This document shows, piece by piece, positions 60,416 to 64,000 of a stretch of 64,000 nucleotides of DNA. How positions within the stretch are numbered: position 1 is the first letter of the stretch; the number at the start of each line of letters is the position of its first letter. The position numbers and the translations under genes were made by a program. The notes under the pieces were generated by a model. It did not search any database and was not told the DNA's origin. It was given only the letters and a program-made list of their open reading frames with translations. The DNA is from Mortierella alpina (lineage: Eukaryota > Mortierellomycota > Mortierellomycetes > Mortierellales > Mortierellaceae), in contig JANATF010000011.1 in assembly GCA_029449245.1 (NCBI GenBank), positions 1,240,001-1,304,000 on the forward strand, written 5' to 3'.

Positions 60416-63023
60416 GCCACTTTTCCTCTCCCTTGTATCTGTATATATGCGAGCGGTATTTAGAGCAAGCTATACCGTTGCGTGCACCACGTTAATACTC
60501 TTGATTGCTTCCAGTTACAAAGAATACAACCCTTCTCTTTTTTGAAGGTGCGACGAGTGGTCATCATCGCGGGTCGGTTGTTCGATAGGCGTAAGCCGCA
60601 ACTTAAGGGTGTAGTGCTCTTCCCGCTGTTTACAAATAAGAGAAAAATTTGCTGCCATCTTTTTCTCTTCCTCTCTTCCCTATCAACCCCACCTCTCAGC
60701 TCTTCTCCCTCAAGGTATGCATACTTTCTTCCTCCCACTTCCTCAGCTCGCAGATCAACGGGACCAAAGAAAAACAACAGTGGGAGATCCTAGCCTGGAT
60801 GATCACTTTTTTCAAAATTTCAAACTAGAGTTTCTGAAAGCATACGTGTTTATAATGCAAAATCTGAGCCAACATACACATCAACCACTTTTTTTTTTCG
60901 ACTTTTGGTCCCGTCTGCAGGCCTTCCCCCCTTTATACAATTGCCATTCGTCTCTCGATCGTGTGAACTAACGGCCCTACTTCCCCTTTGGCAAATCGAT
61001 TTGGTTAGATGCGAATGAACGCGTCTTGATACGATGAATCTTCAAGTGTGAAAAAAAATTCAGAAAGGTAAGAATCTACTCTTCCTCCACTTGCTCCTCT
61101 TCCTGCTCCTTTGAAGTATCAACTAGGATGATACAAACGCAATTAAAGCTGGAATTACCGCCTGAACTACAGTGTTGATAGTTATTGCACCCAACTGAAA
61201 ATGATACTTCAAAACCACATTCACTTTTCTCATTCAATGTCCAATTTTTTGAGATCTGAAAAACTAATCAGTTTTATGAACCTTGTATTTGTATGGCTGA
61301 TTAGATGCGACAAAGGCTTCGTAGTCGCCATTGATGGCATCGGCTATCGGATCGACGCGGCTTTACGCCCTCGAAGCAATTGGTATGTTCAAGTTGGCCA
61401 TTTGTCGCAGCAAAGTGGCAGCAATGAGGATGGAGGGCGCAGCTTTTAATCTGATGAGCCATTTAATGGCATGCACTGGGCACTGAAAAGATCATGTTGT
61501 CAAGCATTATATACGGCCTAGAAAACCGTGGACTGATACCAAAAGCAACCTTCAATCCTCATTGCCCACGAGACACGCTTTCAATCGCAAAGAGTTGAGT
61601 GAGATTCTAATCGTACTTTCCTCTTCGTCAACAGATCAATAGCTTGATTTGCTGTTGCAATTACTTGGTCAAATATCTTCGAGAGCGCGTTCTACGCGAG
61701 ATTCCCAATGGTAAGCTCTCCAATTACAGCCTCTCGAACGCCTTTTCTATATTGTATCGAAAGTGATGATTACTTTGATGACGAGTCAGAATGTCTTGAC
61801 GTTGAGCGGTTTTCGCGACATGTCGTTACGTGTTGATACACTTTTTTATATACCATTCATGCCTTTCTGATTCTTTACAATATTACAACGCCCTCATTTG
61901 AATGGTTTATGAAGGATTACGTTGATTTTTATTAACAAAGTTTTCTGCTTTGTTCTGTAGACGCCCTATTCGATATGGATTGTCCTTGGTGTCGCTGCTT
62001 TCGCGCCATGGCCGGAAGAACAAGTCATAAGGTAATCATGTGCTCCTTTTACATATGTCTTCCGTGCAACTCTATCCCCCATCGCACTCGTCAAGAGAAG
62101 CTAGTATTCCAGCTGCATGAGATGATTTTTCAATTAAAGACAAGCATATGTCTGATTCAAGATGACACCTTTGACCGACTGATGCACTCCACTATACACA
62201 TCTTGTCGTTTTGCTTGATGGGCAAAGAGTTTTTTCGATAGCTCACACTCCACATCGTTGCAATCTCTCAACTTCAGATGGACTAATCACAAAAATATTC
62301 TTTTTTTTTGTGGACAGGTAAGAGTACATCCATGATCAAGTATCCTTTGGTCCGAACTGTCGAAGAAAAGGTAAATATTGTTCTTTAGCACTTTTGTTCA
62401 CTCTTTTATCTTTTCCTCTTCAGAGCTCTATGATGATTTTTTATCACGACGGTCACCTTAGCACCAAGTGCATTGATTATAACGGCTGTGACAGGCCAAT
62501 TATTCTCTGATCTGCTACCATTTTCTCATGGTGCAGAGATGTGCTCTGAAGGAATTTTTCCTTTAAACCTTTGAACATGAATGGAAGCAGCCAGTTGATT
62601 AATCCTCTCCTTTTGCTCTTTCTGTCTGTAGGTATGTCAAGGCTATGCATAGATCTCACTTTGAAATAAATATAAAAAAAAAACGAACAACCAAGTGATG
62701 TGATTGTGTGCCTGAAATGTGGACCATCATTGCAAAGTAAGGCGGAGATCTTATACACGGGAGTTTTGCATTGTGCGGGGAGTCGGATATATTACGCGGT
62801 CAGTGCCCACACAGCACTCCTGTTTTTTTTCCCGAGTGCATGACTGAGCTTCGCCAGCTTTACGCCTCAGCACTCAGATGGCAGAGACAATTCCATTGCT
62901 TCCTTGGATTTGCACTCCCACTAGCTGTTTCCTTTCTCTTCCATATTCTCAATACCCGCACCGTCCTCAGTCTTCCACATACCTCAGCTTTTTTTTTTCT
63001 CCCACCTCACTTCCACGAACGAC
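60416..63023. other. 2.6-kb AT-rich region without a resolved gene
   Basis: Exon-like pieces with good splice sites occur, for example 61635-61710 (ending at GTAAGC) and 61962-62030 (ending at GTAATC). No start codon or continuous product could be built. CT-rich and poly-T tracts are frequent. The last 250 bp are the probable promoter of the SET gene. Confidence 0.4.
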
Positions 63024-63944
63024 ATGAGTGCTCTAGAACAATGTTACGTTCTCAAGGATGCACCTGGCAAAGGCATGGGGATGTTTGCCACTCGAGATAT
63101 AAAGCGAGGCGAGTGTATCCTCTCGGAGAAGCCACTTGTTTTCGCTACCCAGAACCTCATCGAAACGCAACGTGCAATCGACGCCATGAACGAACACGAC
63201 AAAGCATCTTTCTTTGCCCTGCACAACGTCCACTCTGATATCACAACCGCTTTTGGTATAGTGAGAACAAATGCGCTCCCACTGGGGGCAAAGACGGTCC
63301 ATTGCGCAGTATACAAAGGCATGTCCAGAATCAACCATACTTGCACCCGGGCAAAGACGGTCGATTGCGCAGTATACAAAGTCATGTCCAGAATCAACCA
63401 TACTTGCGCCCCGAATGTCCATCATACATGGAACTCCAAGACGAAGAAGGAAGATCTGCACGCGATCCACGACATTGCTACAGGAGATGAAATCCTGACC
63501 AGCTACCTCGAGCCGTTCCTGGTACGCGAGGAGCGGATGGAGTTCCTTCGGAGGAATTTCAAGTTTGAGTGCCAGTGCAGTCTTTGTGCAGCACCTTCGC
63601 CAGAGTACGACTTGACTGTCAAGCGAATCAAGATCTGCTCGGATCTTATCATGACTTGTACCGCGTCCCACCCAAAAAAATCCATCCAGTTTGTGCGCGA
63701 GGTCCTGGCCCTTTTGGATACAATTGGCGGCGAGGGGAAAACTCCGTTCTACTATGATGGCTACCAGATCAGTGCGATGTATGGGGACTACAAGTTCGCT
63801 CAAGAGTGGGCCAACCTCTTATTGGAATCCTACATTATGGACGCAGGCAAGGATGGAGAGAGGTATGAACGTTACTTGCGATACAGCAAAAACCCTCGTT
63901 CCCATGAGCGCGCAGGGTGTGCTCCACGTCAGATCCTTTCTTAG
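63024..63944 (+). CDS. SET-domain protein with an internal duplication of the NHxC segment
   Basis: Single exon, 306 residues. A SET domain starts at residue 15 ('GKGMGMFATRDIKRGECIL') and includes the catalytic-core 'MSRINHTC' motif, 'DLHAIHDIATGDEILTSYLE' and a post-SET cysteine cluster ('FECQCSLC'). SET proteins methylate lysines using SAM. Related fungal proteins are SMYD/SET5-like. A 63-bp tandem duplication (copies from 63286 and 63349) repeats 21 residues, so 'VYKGMSRINHTC' and 'VYKVMSRINHTC' follow each other. The first copy ends Thr-Arg and the second Ala-Pro-Asn, the conserved continuation. An insertion at the SAM-binding pseudoknot would probably disturb activity. The C-terminus stops soon after helical repeats and may be truncated. 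Confidence 0.85.
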   Translation: MSALEQCYVLKDAPGKGMGMFATRDIKRGECILSEKPLVFATQNLIETQRAIDAMNEHDKASFFALHNVHSDITTAFGIVRTNALPLGAKTVHCAVYKGMSRINHTCTRAKTVDCAVYKVMSRINHTCAPNVHHTWNSKTKKEDLHAIHDIATGDEILTSYLEPFLVREERMEFLRRNFKFECQCSLCAAPSPEYDLTVKRIKICSDLIMTCTASHPKKSIQFVREVLALLDTIGGEGKTPFYYDGYQISAMYGDYKFAQEWANLLLESYIMDAGKDGERYERYLRYSKNPRSHERAGCAPRQILS

Positions 63945-64000
63945 TGCAATCGCGTCGCGCGCGTCCTTGAGCAAGCTAGCTCACAACTCTTACTGAAATA

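Overview
This window is nuclear DNA from a filamentous early-diverging fungus, most likely a Mortierella-type member of the Mucoromycota. Most genes carry short GT-AG introns. The proteins are eukaryotic (coatomer, tubulin cofactor C, RER1, a Pho85-type cyclin). There are CT/GA, poly-T and poly-C tracts between genes, and a eukaryotic gene for a bacterial-type MscL channel. No rRNA, tRNA or CRISPR array was found. Splice sites were placed by reading-frame continuity and family conservation, so most exon junctions are well supported but unproven.

Layout. 1-13.7 kb is dense housekeeping sequence: an unrecognised large protein running off the left edge, delta-aminolevulinate dehydratase (HEM2/ALAD), an SNG1/DUF3533 membrane protein, mitochondrial ribosomal protein bL9m head to head with frataxin, and coatomer delta. 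14-25.5 kb is an accessory island. It holds an inverted pair of broken F-box/leucine-rich paralogues around an intact methyltransferase, a decayed PIF/Harbinger-type transposon whose SANT/Myb-like partner ORF is still open, a secreted peptide with two tandem six-cysteine units of CS-alpha-beta type, a second secreted cysteine-rich protein behind a 156-bp tandem duplication, and a MYND protein. 27-37 kb returns to core genes: heme oxygenase, dolichyldiphosphatase, ERF4/GOLGA7, tubulin-binding cofactor C, RER1 and the WD40 protein STRAP. 37-50 kb has a mucin-like single-pass membrane protein, a 1474-residue low-complexity protein and a PP2C-family protein that has lost metal-binding residues. 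50-64 kb has a Sel1-repeat protein, an MscL-like channel with N-terminal repeats and a C-terminal zinc ribbon, a PHO80-type cyclin and a SET-domain protein with an internal duplication.

Functional links are loose, as usual in fungal genomes. Three genes touch heme and iron (ALAD, frataxin, heme oxygenase), two share a mitochondrial promoter region (bL9m and frataxin), and several serve the ER/Golgi (coatomer delta, RER1, ERF4, dolichyldiphosphatase). The most unusual content is in the 14-25 kb island and in the MscL, PP2C-like and SET genes.
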